Part shown: piece after piece, positions 11,149 to 22,439 of the stretch | Position numbering within the stretch: position 1 is the stretch's first letter | How the letters are laid out: every line of letters begins with the position of its first letter | NCBI GenBank assembly: GCA_039881145.1 | Contig: JAYKKI010000052.1 | Location: 11,167,001-11,231,000 of the forward strand | Direction of reading: 5' to 3' | Origin: Druceiella hillmani | Taxonomy: Eukaryota > Arthropoda > Insecta > Lepidoptera > Hepialidae | DNA length: 64,000 bases | Translations under genes and position numbers: made by a program | Notes under the pieces: generated by a model | What the model was told of the DNA's origin: nothing | The model's database searches: none | The model's input: only the letters and a program-made list of their open reading frames with translations

Positions 11149-12025
11149 AGCACTTAGAAACATTTAAGGATACATTATATTTCTATTAAACTACGAATAT
11201 TATTTTTTACGTTGTAAATTTATTTCCTTCTGTATCTTTCAAAGGTACGTTTCAAAAATACGTTTCAATAATTATAAGGATAATTAAGCTATAGTTTTCC
11301 TGTAATTTTCTAGTCAGGCTTTATATCGTATTTTTTTCATGATTTTTGATTCAGTAGTTTCGGAAATAAGGGGTAGAGGTGCGTTATTTTTGCATATTTT
11401 TTAGAATGTCTTTCCTCATAACGAGCTTTTGATACCTAACATAATATATAAAATAAAAAAGTCTTGCATGAATATTTTTAAAAAGTTAACTGTTGTATTA
11501 CTGTGCCAAAATTTTCGCAACTTTATTAGAGTGTCTTTAAATATTCAATATAAAGTTATTAAAAAAAATCTTGATATCAAGCTTTTCTAATGATACCTAA
11601 TATGATATATGAAATTAAAAAGTCGTGCCAAAATTTTCGCAATTTTTTTAGTGTCTTTAAATATTCAATATAAAGTTATTAAATAAAAATCTTCATATCA
11701 AGCTTTTCTAATGATACCTAACATGATATATAAAATAAAAAAGTCGTGTATGAATATTTTTAAAAGTTAGCTGTAGTATTACTATGCCAAAATTTTCGCA
11801 ATTTTTTTAGAATATCTCTAAATCTTCAATGTAAAATTATTAAAAAAAATCCTCATAACAAGCTTTTCTAAAGATACCTAACATGATATATGAAATTAAA
11901 AAGTCGTGTATGAATATTTTTAAAAGTTAGCTGTAGTATTACTATGCCAAAATTTCAAGTTTCATCGTAGTATAGGTTCTGGGACGAACTAAGAACCAGA
12001 TACGTGGGTGATCTGGTCTTATGCG
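11100..12025 (-). mobile_element. LepA-related repeat with internal expansion, minus orientation
   Basis: On the minus strand the 3' end reads gtacggaactctcc, then gagttctactcgtacg near 11105-11145. The 5' side is near 12000-12025. The body is expanded by the four-unit repeat at 11424-11960. Confidence 0.6.
11424..11960. repeat. Four-unit tandem repeat, about 157 bp
   Basis: gcttttctaatgatacct (or close variants) recurs at about 11424, 11581, 11702 and 11862. The 121-bp second unit lacks about 36 bp between two copies of a gtg/gtgcc motif, consistent with a simple deletion. Other landmarks are aaaaagtcgtgtatgaat and ccaaaattttcgcaa. Confidence 0.88.
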
Positions 12026-12724
12026 GTTTCATTGTTTAATTTGAGATAACAAGCACTTAACATTAAGTATTAATGAACAAGAAATCTGTATTTAAATCTA
12101 AGGCATTGTATAAAATGCTTTTTAAATAATTTAATAAATCGAATAGAACATATCGAGGCATACTTCACAACAGTCGCCAAATCAACAGATGCCGCATCCA
12201 TTTGAAGTAACTAGTCTCTGTATACTGGTAGGTTGTTACTGAATTAGCCAGCGTAGGGACACCTAATAAGATTTGACACCGCGCCGCGTGGATCGAAGTG
12301 CGACTCGTTGACCCCTCACTAATTGCCTTTGCTTTGGAATCCTTTTTCAACATCCCTATCGAGGCCAGTCGAAAATACCGATACCTCTTGTACGAAAGTC
12401 TTTGTTAAAAATTATATATACATTTACTATACTCTTTTGATGCGCAGTTTTTCATAGTTGATCACATTTTTTTCGAATTTTACTAATATTTTTGATATGT
12501 ATAAGTATCGCCTATTCGGCTTCGTTATTTGTGTAATAGCTATTCTACTATTGCTATTAGCTGCTTTCTACTCTTACTAGCTACTTTCTGTCATTATTAA
12601 TTAGTTTGTTTCTTTTATACTATACAAGTCATATCTCCACTATATTTAGGATTAGATGTAAAAAAACTGCTTCTACATTTTGACCATCACGCTGTACTAT
12701 TGTAGCCAAAGTTATTGTCACAAA
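12026..12724. other. AT-rich unique sequence
   Basis: A short GC-richer patch lies near 12270-12330. No gene was recognised. Confidence 0.5.
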
Positions 12725-13159
12725 AGCTTAATTAGACCCATTCTTACCTACTCTACTGAGACGTGGACAATGACAGAAAAAGATAAACATACCATTTCTG
12801 TTTTTGAAAGAAAGATTTTTAGAAGTATTTTTGGTGGTCTAAAATGTAACAACATGTGAAGAGGAAGAGCTAACTCTGAATTTTACAAATTATTTAAAGA
12901 ACCGGATGTAGTCAAATACATCGCAATTCAGAGAATGAACAGGGCACTTGAGCAGAATAGACGACAGTTGGGCAACAAAAAAGATCTTCTCAGCCAGACC
13001 ATTGGGGTCCCGAAAAAGAGGAAGACCTAAACTTGGTGGCTCGACTGCTTGGAAAAAGACTTTAAAATCCTAAATTTAACCAACTGGATGTCTCTGACCA
13101 CGAATTGGGAGTTGATTCTGCGGAAGGCAGGGGCCCATCCTGGACTGTCAAGCCATTGA
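12725..13159 (+). pseudogene. RTE-like LINE ORF2 C-terminus (two stops)
   Basis: One uninterrupted plus frame of 145 codons including the terminal TGA, broken by two internal stops. It reads LIRPILTYSTETWTMTEKD, then FERKIFRSIFGGLK and CNNM. After stop 1 it reads RGRANSEFYKLFKEPDVVK, then IAIQRMNRALEQNRRQ and IGVPKKRKT. After stop 2 it reads TWWLDCLEKDFK, NWMSLTTNWE and RKAGAHPGLSSH. This is the characteristic tail of insect endonuclease/reverse-transcriptase LINEs, whose consensus contains YG.ETWT, R.RILR.I.G, EL..L..EPD.V..I..QR, RGRP..RW.D and AHKGL. The expected RGRPK-type Arg is lost at the second stop. The frame is otherwise remarkably well kept, suggesting a fairly recent loss. Confidence 0.9.
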
Positions 13160-14579
13160 AGAAGAAGAAAAGTTATTGTAGTATGTTATGGAAAATATTT
13201 CATGTCGGCTTAATATATGTTTCAGCAATCACAAAGATATGTGCAAACCAATGATGATATACAGATAAGTCATTAGCGCTCTCAAAAATGGTCCTCAAAA
13301 ACTAGGATAACCTATCATAAATTTACTTAGCTTTTATTAGTATGATTTGTGACGTATAGTGTTTAACTGTCTGTCCCTGCCTTATTTACCAAAATCGATT
13401 AAAATGCCTTTTTGAATAATGAAACAATATTTTATTACACGTTTACCACCAGAAAAAGCCATAGAATGACATTATATATGCTAATAATATTTAATTTAAA
13501 TTTATTTATGAATTTTTAATTACATAACTTAATTACTAAATTTACAAAGGTGGGATAACAATAGTGAAATAGCAATATTTTGTTGTTCTTGTTAGGTATG
13601 CACTGTTTCAGCTATTATGACAAGATCAAACTGAATTCTGTCGTTTGACTATGGTTTATAATGATCCGCCATTATCTGTGGGTATTACGGTAACGGAATG
13701 CTATCCCATTCGCGCCTCAATCCCACTCGCTCACCTGTTATATATAACTACTTATCCCTTTTTTATTCATGCTTTTTTTAAATCGATGTCTTTTTCTTCT
13801 TTCCATGTTATTTATTATTTGACTGTGTGTAACATTTCATAGTATTTGTATATTCGCTAGCTGGAACCTTTTTCGTTAGGTTTAAAGAGCTAAAACATGT
13901 CTGTTTAACATAACATTGATACAGACATAATGTCATTGATACAGACACAATGTCATTGGTACAGACTGTTTTCCATACCTGTCTCATATGAAGGCAAGAC
14001 TCGATATAGATGATGGGGTCTTATACTGGCACGAAAACATTCAGTTCTCGCTACATGTAGCACTTCTAAAACTTTATGTATTCGAGTAAAAGTTGTCAAA
14101 TGGGTTTTTCATGACTACACGCTTTAGTGCATTTGATGGTTCACACGTTTACGTTGCATCTGTTGCTAAAATAGTACACGGAATATCAGTGTTACAATAA
14201 GGGTATATGTAGTAAATGAAATTGTACTTGTTGAAAACGTAGTTGTTTAGTGAAAATCTAAACTCGTTTTGAAAGGCGAATCCCGAACATTAAGAACCAT
14301 GTTTCTCTATATTCTGTAATGTGATTAATTGTTTAAGAAAATGTGTCATTCGTGATCTCTAAAATTGTGCTCAACTGCGCTTGAGATATGAGCCCCATGG
14401 GTGTAACATTCATTCTATGAATCCCATGTAACAAAATTAGGACATTCTTGAACGATTACTTGTTACGAACAGTTAATTTCCTTTGAATGTTTTCACCATA
14501 TCTACATTAAATGTGGGATTCCATTCATATAACCATAGATTCCATGTTGCATTAATATATGCAAGAAGAATTGATGGCC
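13160..14579. other. AT-rich unique sequence
   Basis: No gene was recognised. A small tandem motif (tgtcattgatacagacacaa, about 2.5 units of 20-21 bp) lies at about 13912-13965. Confidence 0.55.
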
Positions 14580-14889
14580 GTATATTGAAATATGTTAAAT
14601 AATCTAAATTTACAAATAATATACATAATAATAAGTGTTATCAATATATGTAGTAACGGCAAGTACTTTAATGAGAATAACTTTATTGGTTATTGTTATT
14701 CTCATTAAACTGAAGTCTAAACCACCTATCCCACGTATATTGAAATATGTTAAATAATCTAAATTTACAAATAATATACATAATAATAAGTGCTATCAAT
14801 ATATGTAGTAACGGCAAGTACTTTAATGAGAATAACTTTATTGGTTATTGTTATTCTCATTAAACTGAAGTCTAAACCACCTATCCTCA
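14580..14889. repeat. 155-bp tandem duplication, each with a perfect hairpin
   Basis: Two near-identical 155-bp units begin gtatattgaaatatgtta at 14580 and 14735. Each contains the inverted repeat tttaatgagaataac ... gttattctcattaaa, with 15-bp perfect arms and a loop of about 12 nt, at 14667-14709 and 14822-14864. Near-identity implies recent duplication. Confidence 0.95.
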
Positions 14890-15164
14890 CAAAGTTGCTC
14901 TGCAGTGCGCAACGAAGTTTGTCTTGCCGGCAGTAAAGGCATTCTATTAAATGTGAACAACTTTGCGTATAATAAGAGGCAATATCAATACATAAGCATG
15001 ATGCTCACAACGAACAGGATGTCGAACAAGCCACCGCGACCGGGACTGGGTTTGCAAAAGAAAAAATCGTTCACTTAAATAAATACACGATAAAAGTCAA
15101 TGCCGAGATGAAGCCAAGTAAGAAGCTTAAAATAGAAAACAAATAATACAAATTGAGAAAAAAA

Positions 15165-15345
15165 GGTAGGCTACGGGCAGTGGATGCCTGCCGCCGTGTG
15201 TGCTGTATCGAGACGTGTGCCCTCCATATGATTCGAGTTCGAACGGTCGTTAGCTCGTGCTTCGTTCATATCGCAACTTTTGTTCGCATTGGTTTCACAC
15301 GGCGTCTCTTTGATTAAGACCGAACATAATGGAAGTGTGTACTTT
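15165..15345. other. GC-rich island 4
   Basis: GC-richer block (ggatgcctgccgccgtgtg; cgagttcgaacggtcgttag) without a recognised exon. Sequence between 14890 and 15165 is moderately AT-rich with nothing recognised. Confidence 0.3.
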
Positions 15346-15407
15346 CACATTTCTTTAGGGTATGAGTAACAGTGCGATGTTTATTTCTGAAATGTTTTCT
15401 ATTTTGT

Positions 15408-15885
15408 TTTTGGGTTCCGTCCTCAAATGGAAAAAAGGATCCCTTATGGGATCACTTCGTTGTCCGTTTGTTAGTCTGTCAAGGCCCTTTTTCTCAGAAA
15501 TGCGTGGAAGTACCAAGAAATTAATATCAAATACTTAAGTCTACGGCCCCTTGGAGCTGAAAAAAGATCAAGCTTCTAAGTCAACGCAATCAAGAAGAAC
15601 CCTAAAGATACGCATACTTTGACATTCACAAATATATCAAAGCCCATAGGGTACTTCCCGTTGACCTAGAATCATAAATTTTACGAAAATCGTTAATTTG
15701 TAGTTGTGTCACTAAAAAAATAATTTCTTTTTTAATTTGTGGCAGTGAAAGATTTAAGTAGGCAATATATTTTCGTCCTAAAAAATTATAATTTTGTAAC
15801 TATGAACGTACTATGAACGTTAAATGTTTATAAATGCCTAAAAGTGTACGGAAACCTCGAATAACCATTTGAAATAGGCTATGTC
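15408..15885 (+). mobile_element. LepA copy, uninterrupted
   Basis: Starts gggttccgtcctcaaatgg and continues through gtccgtttgttagtctgtc, cccgttgacctagaatcat and cgttaatttgtag. It ends near agtgtacggaaacc and a diverged tail. This copy shows the pre-insertion form of the Helitron site at 5656/6089. Confidence 0.85.
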
Positions 15886-16651
15886 TAATCATAGCTAATA
15901 TGACATTTTTATCGGATTTATGAAATTGCACTTTCAGGCTCTACCTGAGTCTAACATTACAAGTTTGTTTAAGTCTGTGGAAGAAAAATAAATAAGACTA
16001 CAAAATTTTAAATATCTCAGCATACCTACAAAATAAAATTGGTTTCGGGAACTTAAAATATTATAAATACAGATAAGATTTACAAGATAATGGAGTTACA
16101 AATCTTAAAACGTCAATTTCGATTAAATTATAGTTTGGATTGCTGAAAATTCCGATTGTGAATATGTTCCAATTATTATAATCTCCGAAACGTTTTCGCG
16201 GAAATCGTTAACTTTAATGAGTAATACAAAATTTTCTTGTTATCATTAGTGAGGTTTCCGGAACCTTTAAATAATGTAATGTGTGCAATTTTTAGACCTG
16301 AATTAAATATTTTAACGCTCTTTTTAGAAGAAATCCCAACTGCAAACTATGTTTGATACACTCGTGTCAATTGTACCAATCTACATAAGTGATGGTTTTG
16401 AACACGTCTATGTTGGTAAGAAATGAACTGAAATGTCATTTCTGATTTTAATGTTAAATGTGACGATCTGATCTCAGTGGAAATTAAACTCACTGCCCCA
16501 CTCTATACTCTTAACTTCTTGTATTACTAGACTATAGCAATTTTAGAAGATACGAAGTAAAAGTCTCAACGAGAAGGGAATAATTCATGGTAGTAATGTT
16601 TGTTAAGGAACACGGTAATCACAGTAACAGGGTGCCTTCACAGGTACTTGA
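15886..16651. other. AT-rich unique sequence
   Basis: No gene or repeat was recognised. Confidence 0.5.
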
Positions 16652-16751
16652 GTCTAGCATAAACTGATAGGTCGTAATTGACTAAAAGGCTTCAGAGATA
16701 ATTCGAACCTCTGAAGCCTTTTAGGCTATTACAAACTACCTTGTGCTAGAC
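16652..16751. ncRNA. 100-nt imperfect hairpin (pre-miRNA-like shape)
   Basis: The terminal stem is a perfect 16-bp inverted repeat, CTAAAAGGCTTCAGAG and its complement (16682-16697, 16709-16724), around an 11-nt loop. Below it GTAAT pairs with ATTAC, and at the base GTCTAGCA (16652-16659) pairs with TGCTAGAC (16744-16751). Internal loops separate these helices. The size and shape suit a microRNA precursor, but a tiny MITE or chance palindrome is equally possible. Confidence 0.35.
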
Positions 16752-16889
16752 AGATGTATCCGATGCCCTAATTCAAATACTTGTTCACAACTGATAATTT
16801 GGAACCTTTTAGTTAATACAATGGAATAAGTTACATCGAAGGCCGTTTAATAAATTACCTAAAGGCATTAAAAGAAAGGATAAGTATAA

Positions 16890-17560
16890 ATAAAAACATT
16901 TTGTATTTCTCAATATAATCCTCATTAACATTTGTACATATATTACATCCAGCAATTATTTTAAATCCTTGTTGTTTTTTTGCTGTCAAAATGTTCCCTG
17001 ATTACTTCCTTTAACAGATCGTCCTCATCAAATCATTTTCTATGTGGATTTTCTTGAAATTGGGATAAGAATAACTCCTATGATGTCAGGTCCGGACTAT
17101 ATGGCGAGTGGTTGATTTCTTTAAATTCGTAAAGTCGTACAGCACCTGTGGCAATTTGTGCTATGTAAACATAGTGCTCTTCTTCGTTATTGACACTCTT
17201 TATTGTCACGATTTTTCGCTATACTGCCCATAAACTGTGGTCATAACATATATTATACCTAGTGCCTATAGTAATTATTCTCCAAATGTCACTTCCAGTA
17301 ACAATTCTCTTTATTATGATTTTGGGATTTTAATAACAGAAGTCCAAAGACTTTTTTTCTGTTTCTGAGGTGGTTTGGGTATAAGGAGAGTCATGCTGTG
17401 ATAATCTTTGGAACGTTTAAAAACTGTGCACAATTTCAACCGGAATTCCGCTGTTAAATTAGCTGTACTGTCAATTTTCACTTAAATGTCTTCCAATATA
17501 ATCTCGACTTTGGTAACGTTTTCTTTTGACTTCGACTGACTTCTCGGGCTGTTGTCATCT
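16890..17560 (-). pseudogene. mariner-like transposase relic
   Basis: Minus-strand translation gives, across frameshifts, IVTGSDIW with ..YDHSLW (compare IVTGDETW..YD). It then gives INHSPYSPDLTS, a stop, and ELFLSQFQ (compare HPPYSPDLAPSDYFLF). Last come GFKIIAGCN..C.NVNEDYIEKYK (compare GI..L..RW.KC....GDYVEK). These are the expected order and spacing of the mariner catalytic domain. The Asp of the PSD motif, the last catalytic residue, is replaced by a stop/deletion. The conserved Asp of TGDE is also shifted. No clear terminal inverted repeats were found. It cannot be functional. Confidence 0.75.
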
Positions 17561-17704
17561 TTTATGCTCTATCTGCTTCCTTTAAATTCTCGCAACTGTT
17601 TTCGGGTAGTGAATAACCAATAAGCAAAGTCTTCATAAAAGGCGTCTATCTCTACTTTAATAGTTCTTCGACTTTTTCTTTGTTTTGTCAGGAGTTTAAT
17701 AAAC

Positions 17705-17912
17705 GATCAGTGCTCATTAACTAAACAGCACATCTTATAACACCTATGTTATGTCATTGATTATAGTAAGACAATTAATCCAGTAATTATCAGTGATCGA
17801 TAATGATCAGTGCTCTATTTGTTTAACTAAACAAGAAACGTAGCACCGTAGCACATCTTGTAGCACCTATGTTATGTCATTGATTATAGTAAGACAATTA
17901 ATCCAGTAATTA
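17705..17912. repeat. Duplication of about 100-120 bp
   Basis: Two copies share gatcagtgctc and a 50-bp stretch beginning cacctatgttatgtcattg (17741 and 17864). The right copy has an extra insert of about 20 bp (aacaagaaacgtagcacc). Confidence 0.9.
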
Positions 17913-18574
17913 TGAATATTTATAATGTTAGTAATTACTCTTATGGGGAATACTGAACTCCGTTTATTTTAATTGCTATTAACATACCAGTATTGAGAAC
18001 GCCCCTCGTATAAATTGTGACAGAGGTTAAAGGACGTCGTATAACATTTTTTACGACCATTTAGTATTGCTCATACTGATACCGCTTTTTACGGCTAACG
18101 TTATCAGCGGATAACAATTTATGTCTTTTTCGCTATTTTATACATTTGCTCTATACTGACATATCTCTAGCGGCCCAATTGCGCGGGCACTGACTTATAT
18201 AACTGAATTCATAGCGGACAGGTGCGTTGTTGTGGACACTCCTCGACTACGAAACATTTTGTTATTCAATTGTTTGCAGGTTATTACTGAATTGTTTTGT
18301 GTTTCCTTTGCAACATTGACTTATTAACAGTCAGTTAGAAATGTTTTACTTAAAACGAATTATGAGGCGTTAATTTTAGGTTTGAAAATCGCATAGTGTA
18401 TCGCGTCATTAATATTTTCCATTCTTTGGTTTGTCGAAACATTTTAATGAATGGTAATAAGGTTTATAAGTTAATGTAGTCGATTATAATATTAGCTGTT
18501 AGAGACTAAATTAAGGAACATCAAAAAGTTTAATAGTTATTAATTATACTGACATAATATAATTTGTAACAATT
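17913..18574. other. Mixed sequence with a small GC-rich patch
   Basis: A GC-richer patch at about 18165-18260 (agcggcccaattgcgcggg; acaggtgcgttgttgtgg) lies in AT-rich DNA. No gene was recognised. Confidence 0.4.
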
Positions 18575-20510
18575 ATACTGACATAATTAGTAACATTAAT
18601 TGTTAGACAGAACTTGCGTGTTTTTGATCCATTTAATAGAGCTAAAAATGAGGACGGTATCTTCGAAGTGAATATATTTTTTACTCATATTAATTGTACA
18701 TTATTATATTCTCGCATAATTAGTAACATTAATCGTTAGAGAGAGAAGTTTAGTGTTTTTAATCCATTTAAGTAATACAGCTAAAAGTAAGGGACGGTTA
18801 CTTCGAAGTGAAGATATTTTTTACTCATATTTGTTGTACAGTATTATATTCTCGCATAATTAGTAACATTAATTGTTAAAGAGAGAAGTTGCTTGTTTTT
18901 GATCGATTTAAGTAATAGAGCTAAAAGTAAGGGACGGTTACTTCGAAGATATTTTTTACTCATATTTGTTGTACAGTGTTATATTCTCGCATAATTAGTA
19001 ACAATAATTGTTAAAGAGAGAAGTTGCGTGTTTTTGATCGATTTAAGTAATAGAGCTAAAAGTAAGGGACGGTTACTTCGAAGATATTTTTTACTCATAT
19101 TTGTTGTACAGTATTATATTCTCGCATAATTAGTGACATTAATTGTTAAAGAGAGAAGTTGCTTGTTTTTGATCGATTTAAGTAATAGAGCTAAAAGTAA
19201 GAGACGGTTACTTCGAAGTGAAGATATTTTTTACTCATATTTGTTGTACAGTGTTATATTCTCGCATAATTAGTAACAATAATTGTTAAAGAGAGAAGTT
19301 GCGTGTTTTTGATCGATTTAAGTAATAGAGCTAAAAGTAAGGGACGGTTACTTCGAAGATATTTTTTACTCATATTTGTTGTACAGTGTTATATTCTCGC
19401 ATAATTAGTAACATTAATTGTTAAAGAGAGAAGTTGCGTGTTTTTGATCGATTTAAGTAATAGAGCTAAAAGTAAGGGACGGTTACTTCGAAGATATTTT
19501 TTACTCATATTTGTTGTACAGTGTTATATTCTCGCATAAGTAGTAACATTAATTGTTAAAGAGAGAAGTTGCGTGTTTTTGATCGATTTAAGTAATAGAG
19601 CTAAAAGTAAGGGACGGTTACTTCGAAGATATTTTTTACTCATATTTGTTGTACAGTGTTATATTCTCGCATAATTAGTGACATTAATTGTTAACGAGAG
19701 AAGTTGCTTGTTTTTGATCGATTTAAGTAATAGAGCTAAAAGTAAGGGACGGTTACTTCGAAGATATTTTTTACTCATATTTGTTGTACAGTGTTATATT
19801 CTCGCATAAGTAGTAACAATAATTGTTAAAGAGAGAAGTTGCGTGTTTTTGATCGATTTAAGTAATAGAGCTAAAAGTAAGGGACGGTTACTTCGAAGAT
19901 ATTTTTTACTCATATTTGTTGTACAGTATTATATTCTCGCAAAATTAGTGACATTAATTGTTAAAGAGAGAAGTTGCTTGTTTTTGATCGATTTAAGTAA
20001 TAGAGCTAAAAGTAAGAGACGGTTACTTCGAAGTGAAGATATTTTTTACTCATATTTGTTGTACAGTATTATATTCTCGCATAATTAGTAACATTAATTG
20101 TTAAAGAGAGAAGTTGCTTGTTTTTGATCGATTTAAGTAATAGAGCTAAAAGTAAGAGACGGTTACTTCGAAGTGAAGATATTTTTTACTCATATTTGTT
20201 GTACAGTATTATATTCTCGCATAATTAGTAACATTAATTGTTAAAGAGAGAATTTTAGTGTTTTTAATCCATTTAAGTAATACAGCTAAAAGTATGGGAC
20301 GGTTACTTCGAAGTGAAGATATTTTTTACTCATATTAATTTTACATTATTATATTCTGGCATAATTAGTAACATTAATTATTAGAGACAGAAGTTGCGCA
20401 TTTTTGACCATTTAAGTAATAGAGCTAAAAAGACGGTTTCTTCGAAGGGACGGTTTCTTCGAAGTGAAGATATTTTTTTTATTCATATTAGTTATTTATT
20501 ATTATATACA
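18575..20510. repeat. 135/140-bp satellite-like array, about 14 units
   Basis: The landmark gagagaagttgc (or variants) recurs near 18611, 18746, 18886, 19021, 19156, 19296, 19431, 19566, 19701, 19836, 19971, 20111, 20251 and 20391. Steps are either 135 or 140 bp. The 5-bp difference is presence or absence of tgaag after ggttacttcgaag. Central units are very alike, while the first two and last two are diverged. Because 135 is a multiple of three, frames stay open across units (for example 19843-20088), which mimics coding potential. Confidence 0.97.
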
Positions 20511-21691
20511 AACTGGAAAATGTACACATATTCATATAATGAATCCATAGTGTTTTTATCCATTCCTATATTGAATGAATGTGAGAAATTCGTTGTTTTA
20601 AGGCTTCTTTTAAAACTTTTATTCCAAAATATTTAGATTTTCCTATCTGCTTGTTCCCCTTTAGCACGAAAGACAGCCAATATATTTAATGTAAGTACAT
20701 AAAATCAATCAAGTCTCAAAAAAATTTAATGAATAAAATTATGCCGGTAAATATGGGAGGCCAAACGGCTAACCTTTTAAAGACATGGAAATGTAAATTA
20801 ATAGTAAATAAACAAATAACAAGACGAGTTATATGTAAATATATTGTTTATAAATATGTAGTTGTATTAAAAATAAATGCAACTTTATATTTATAAACTT
20901 CTGTTACGATTATCAAAATAAATTAGGAAAATAATTATGAGAAGAACGTATTCCGTCTGATGTTGGGACTAATATCCATCCTAATTGGTATTGCTTTTCA
21001 CACAATACGATGCTGAGAATCATTTCCGCCCACATATTCTATGTTCGCCTTGTTTTGTTGCGTTATTAGTATCTATGTGTCGAAGATTATCAGTGACTGT
21101 TTCCCATTCATGTCACAAATCATGCCTGATTAAGCCGTGTGAGCAAGAAACCGTTATTACTTCTGTTGTTGAAAGCTTATGAAGGTCTTATAGGGAAATA
21201 CTACTTTAATACAGGCAACCGTCAAATCTAATGATTGTTTATAAGCGGTATGAACGTGGGGCGAGACGCGGGCAAGCAACATCCAACCGGCTGGGATTAC
21301 GAGAAGTCTTAGGTTGCCTCACAAATCTCTTTTATTATTTCGTTTGAATGAATAAAACGCCCCTTTTATTGGGGCTTTTTCTTCAATTTTCCTTATTGCC
21401 GATCGACCCTTTGTTACTCAGTGTCTTCGCGTCTGCATCGTGATGAATGTGTAAAGATATCGAAACTTCTGACAGACGCGTGTGCGTACATGCAATAGCC
21501 GTCTGGTAACGTTGGAGGTATGAGGCGAAAATGTTAACGGAAGTGTGAAATTTTTTTTTAGAATATGTTTCAACTTTCAAACAAACTGTGGCGTTCGTAC
21601 CGCAACGATAATGGTTAAAAATAATTGTGTTAAATCTGTTTTGGTCTTTTAATGTGTGATAGGCAGCGACTAAAAATTTCTTTAACAAAAT
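20511..21691. other. Mixed unique sequence
   Basis: A GC-richer stretch at about 21240-21480 includes caaccggctgggattacg. A minus open frame of 101 codons (21383-21688) has no recognised domain. The short palindrome gccccttttattggggc followed by T's lies at 21359-21380. Confidence 0.45.
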
Positions 21692-21850
21692 AATGTAAAT
21701 AAAGTGTAATACATCAAAGAAAAAATAAAAGAAGTTTAATATATCAAAGAAAAAATCAAGGAAGTGTAATACATAAAAAAGTGAAAGAAGTTTAATATAT
21801 TAAAGAAAAAGTCAAGGAAGTGTAATACATGAAAAAAGTAGAAGAAGTGT
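21692..21850. repeat. Degenerate A-rich tandem repeat, about 30-bp units
   Basis: Alternating gaagtgtaatacat and gaagtttaatatat motifs separated by caaagaaaaaat-type segments, about five units. Confidence 0.85.
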
Positions 21851-21889
21851 ATTTTATCATTACACTTCTTTTACTTGAGTCGTCCCTCG

Positions 21890-22257
21890 CTACTGAGAGT
21901 CATGACTCCATTTTGATAACACTTTTGTGGTGTTCCGCGATAAGTTCCAATTCTCGACGCTATCTAACGCACCATATAACGGAGTACCGGAGCCTGTTAC
22001 AGCATCACTGCAGTCTTCGCCCTTCAATGGCGGTGACAACGAGCTTCTCAATGTTCTCGGCAGATTTTCGCGCTGTATATCCGATGTATTGGAGAACTCT
22101 CCGAGGACAGATGGTGAATAAGCTTGCTTGGACTCCGAGATCTTTCGTAGTCGAGTTGTTGGTTCTGTGTTCGGTCTGTGAAGTGTTAAGAATCTTTCTG
22201 CAGCAGGATATTTTAAAGGCGTCGATTCTTTTGTCATCAAATATTTTCACCGCCTAA
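21890..22257 (-). pseudogene. LINE ORF2 C-terminus, RTE/CR1-like (frameshifted)
   Basis: Minus frame 1 (22250-22005) reads IDAFKISCCRKILNTS, QTEHRTNNSTTKDLGVQ, LFTICPRRVLQYIGYTARK and AENIEKLVVTAIEG. After a frameshift, minus frame 2 continues DAVTGSGTPLYGALDSVE, then NWNLSRNTTKVLSKWSHDSQ and a stop. The pattern (R.DAFE.WCWRR.LRI.WT.HRTN.SIL.ELG, LRR.LE.FGH.ARK, NLEKL.VTG.VEG, then A.DR..WR and HD.Q) is typical of insect LINE ORF2 tails. WCWRR has decayed to SCCRK. Three overlapping plus-strand frames here are shadows. Confidence 0.85.
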
Positions 22258-22311
22258 CGTCATTTAAAAAAAATATGCAGATCGAAATAAAGATTTAAAT
22301 GAAGTGTAAAG

Positions 22312-22366
22312 TGAAAGTATAACAAATTTTAATTGAAATTGTATATTAAAATTTGTTATACTTTCA
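22312..22366. repeat. 22-bp perfect inverted repeat
   Basis: Arms at 22312-22333 and 22345-22366 (starting tgaaagtataacaaat) around an 11-nt AT-rich loop. Perfect pairing by eye. No flanking target duplication was noticed. Confidence 0.95.
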
Positions 22367-22439
22367 TATAACAAATATTATGGTAAAATGTAAAGGACTT
22401 AACGAAAAAAGTCCCATTCGACTTGTACCTATGTAACTA

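Noticed and set aside
18106..18120. agcggataacaattt, identical to part of the E. coli lac operator
   Set aside because: Only 15 bases match and the flanks are ordinary AT-rich genomic sequence, so vector contamination is not supported.
19843..20088. 81-codon open frame with repeated FLIDLSNRAKSK segments
   Set aside because: It lies wholly inside the 135/140-bp array. The repeated peptide is a by-product of a unit length divisible by three.
21359..21380. GC hairpin followed by T's resembling a bacterial rho-independent terminator
   Set aside because: Short stem in eukaryotic DNA with no transcription unit beside it; most likely chance.
21829..22257. 142-codon plus frame with a signal-peptide-like start
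   Set aside because: It is the antisense shadow of the LINE relic on the minus strand, whose translation is clearly recognisable.
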